Shown here one piece after another: positions 6,221-7,408 of a stretch of 7,408 bases of DNA. A program made the translations under genes and the position numbers. Positions within the stretch are counted from its first letter, which is position 1. Each line of letters starts with the position of its first letter. The stretch comes from Nitrospirae bacterium GWC2_57_9 (GTDB taxonomy: Bacteria; Nitrospirota; UBA9217): positions 16,453-23,860 of the forward strand of contig MHEA01000164.1 of NCBI GenBank assembly GCA_001805085.1, given 5' to 3'. The notes beneath the pieces are model-generated. The model was not told the origin of the DNA. It made no database searches and saw only the letters and a program-made list of their open reading frames with translations.

Positions 6221-7090
6221 ATGAGATATGCAACCTCAAGAATAGAAGAATCCCAGGAGCATGCACCGGGAAGCTTCAACCCGCTGAAACCGATGAAGGC
6301 GGTCCTGACCGACGTCCGCGACGAGAACAGCGATGTGAAGACCTACCGGCTCAAGGTAGGCGACGGGTTCTCCCGGTCGGCTGCTGCCGGGCAGTTCAAT
6401 ATGCTGGGCTACCCGGGTATCGGCGAAGCGCCGATCTCCTTCAGCGGCATCGGGGAGGACGGGGAGATCGAGCATACCATCCGGGCGGTCGGCATGGCAA
6501 CAAGGTTCATCGAAAGGATGCGCAAGGGGAGCGAAATGCTGATCCGCGGTCCCTACGGCAGAGGCTGGCCCTTGGGCGCCGCAAAGGGAAAGGACCTTCT
6601 CCTCGTTGCCGGCGGCGTGGGACTGGCCCCGATCCGTCCCGTAATCAGGCAGATCATGAAGAACAGGGCCGATTTCGGGGAGGTAACGCTTCTGATCGGC
6701 TCCCGGAATGACGAGGGGCTGATCTTTACGAATGAATACAGCGCGTGGCAGAAGGCGATGTCGGTGGAGATCACCGTTGACGAACTCGTAACGAAGAAAC
6801 CCTGGAATTACCGGGTCGGGCTGATCACGGCTCTCCTCAACAGGGTCAAGATGAAGGCTGAGAACGCGGTTGCCTTCATATGCGGTCCCGAACTGATGAT
6901 GCGGTTCATATGCCGGGCGCTCCTGCTGAAAGGGGCAGCGGCTGGGAGTCTCTCGGTATCCCTGGAACGTCGGATGAGATGCGGCATCGCCCAATGCGGA
7001 CACTGCCAGCATGTTGGTTTCTTCGTCTGCCGCGACGGACCGGTGTTCCCGTATAAACAGGTGGAGGGGCTGTTCGACGGACTGCTCTAA
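6221..7090 (+). CDS. hydG: group 3b-type [NiFe] hydrogenase gamma subunit, FAD/NAD(P)-binding with 2Fe-2S
   Basis: A 289-residue flavoprotein of the ferredoxin-NADP reductase superfamily (HydG/AsrB/PyrK type) that exchanges electrons between NAD(P)(H) and the hydrogenase. Seen in order: an FAD-domain strand GQFNM (57-61) with APISFS (70-75), GPYGRGWPL (110-118), the nucleotide-binding loop GGVGLAP (131-137), a CGPE segment (221-224), and a C-terminal 2Fe-2S motif C254-x4-C259-x2-C262-x7-C270 with DGPVF just after, as in known HydG and AsrB proteins. All four cysteines are present. The ATG at 6221 has only a weak ribosome binding site, and the first 19 or so residues look unconserved. The ATG at 6293 is possible but would cut into the usual N-terminal 'NPxxP' region. 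It follows hydB by 14 nt and precedes a long AT-rich spacer. Confidence 0.88.
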   Translation: MRYATSRIEESQEHAPGSFNPLKPMKAVLTDVRDENSDVKTYRLKVGDGFSRSAAAGQFNMLGYPGIGEAPISFSGIGEDGEIEHTIRAVGMATRFIERMRKGSEMLIRGPYGRGWPLGAAKGKDLLLVAGGVGLAPIRPVIRQIMKNRADFGEVTLLIGSRNDEGLIFTNEYSAWQKAMSVEITVDELVTKKPWNYRVGLITALLNRVKMKAENAVAFICGPELMMRFICRALLLKGAAAGSLSVSLERRMRCGIAQCGHCQHVGFFVCRDGPVFPYKQVEGLFDGLL

Positions 7091-7218
7091 CGACAAGTCC
7101 GAAGTACGAAATCCTAAATTCTAAACACTGAAACAAAAACGCTTTCGTTTTGATATTAGATATTGTTTCGATTTTCGAAATTCCTATTTAGGTTTGAACC
7201 TCTGTGATGAGGTTATTT
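7091..7218. repeat. AT-rich spacer with nested inverted repeats between hydG and hydD
   Basis: This 128-bp spacer is much richer in A and T than the genes around it and contains layered palindromes: CCTAAAT (7113-7119) with ATTTAGG (7186-7192); GAAAC (7130-7134) with GTTTC (7165-7169); a central hairpin CAAAAACG (7134-7141) with CGTTTTG (7146-7152) around CTTT; and TTTCGA (7166-7171) with TCGAAA (7175-7180). CGAAAT also occurs on both flanks. The form suggests a dispersed palindromic or MITE-like element, or a regulatory hairpin. No ORF or clear promoter was found in it. Confidence 0.55.
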
Positions 7219-7408
7219 ATGGCAAATAAACTCAGGCTTGGGTTCTTCAAATATTCCTGCTGCGCAGGGTGCGAGTTCCAGACCTTCTACTTTCAGAGGC
7301 ACCTGCCGGAGACCCTGAATGCCTTCGAGATCGTCTTTGCCCGCATGGTCTCCAGTGGCGGAACTCCCGACGGGCCCTTTGACGTATCGCTCCTTGAGGG
7401 AACGATCA
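7219..7408 (+). CDS. hydD: group 3b-type [NiFe] hydrogenase delta (small) subunit, 5' part only
   Basis: Sixty-three codons are visible before the window ends; the frame is open to the edge. The start MANKLRLGFFKYSCCAGCEF matches the N-terminus of hydrogenase small subunits, where the CxxC pair (here C15 and C18) supplies ligands of the 4Fe-4S cluster proximal to the NiFe site. The later FDVSLLEGTI segment matches the family's 'DVAxVEGxV' strand. An extra cysteine (C14) precedes the pair. There is no signal peptide, which fits a cytoplasmic group 3 enzyme. GAGG (7209-7212) lies 6 nt before the ATG; an in-frame ATG at 7207 is less likely. The catalytic large subunit (hydA-like) should follow outside the window. 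Confidence 0.85.
   Translation, partial: MANKLRLGFFKYSCCAGCEFQTFYFQRHLPETLNAFEIVFARMVSSGGTPDGPFDVSLLEGTI

Noticed and set aside
6163..6711. Second + strand frame (182 aa) over the hydB end and hydG
   Set aside because: Out of frame with both genes, rich in R, G and P, with no family resemblance.
6236..7096. Minus-strand open frame (286 aa) opposite hydG
   Set aside because: It mirrors the hydG gene, whose flavin, nucleotide and 2Fe-2S motifs are clear. The reverse product has no recognisable motif.
1..7408. tRNA, rRNA, CRISPR array, transposase or phage attachment site
   Set aside because: I saw no regular spaced repeats, tRNA-like sequence, transposase frame or integrase in any part of the window.

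Overview
The window reads as a GC-rich chromosomal segment of a Gram-negative, probably anaerobic bacterium. A membrane diguanylate cyclase with a periplasmic heme-c motif implies a periplasm and cytochrome c maturation, and a cytoplasmic multi-subunit [NiFe] hydrogenase operon implies H2 metabolism. The mix of genes recalls Nitrospirota or Desulfobacterota, but this is an impression from protein style and no marker gene proves it. All seven real genes lie on the + strand.

Left part (1-3876): a candidate sigma70 promoter (44-72), a TldD-type zinc metallopeptidase (154-1530), a short leader with a perfect 7-bp hairpin, a diguanylate cyclase (1573-3300; TM, heme-c periplasmic sensor, TM, HAMP, PAS, GGDEF), and a Mog/MoaB-type molybdopterin adenylyltransferase (3376-3876). 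The genes are closely spaced and could be co-transcribed, although their functions (peptide processing, second messenger, Moco synthesis) are not obviously linked.

Middle (3877-4117): a 241-bp gap with a possible terminator (3944-3982) and a promoter with a TTGACA box and exact 17-nt spacing that abuts the next ATG. The next mRNA may therefore be leaderless.

Right part (4118-7408): a tandem-GAF protein with no output domain whose 3' end overlaps the hydrogenase beta gene by 47 bp. It is followed by the beta subunit (iron-sulfur, hydB-like), the gamma subunit (flavin/NAD(P)/2Fe-2S, hydG-like), a 128-bp AT-rich palindromic spacer, and the start of the delta subunit (hydrogenase small subunit, hydD-like), cut by the window edge. 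The order beta-gamma-delta matches group 3b [NiFe] hydrogenases (sulfhydrogenases), so the catalytic large subunit is expected just beyond the window. Electrons would pass from the NiFe site through delta and beta to the gamma flavin and NAD(P).

The strongest oddities are the GAF protein built into the hydrogenase operon, loss of two of the four cysteines of the second 4Fe-4S motif in beta, the heme-c-sensing diguanylate cyclase, and the AT-rich inverted-repeat block that splits the hydrogenase operon.
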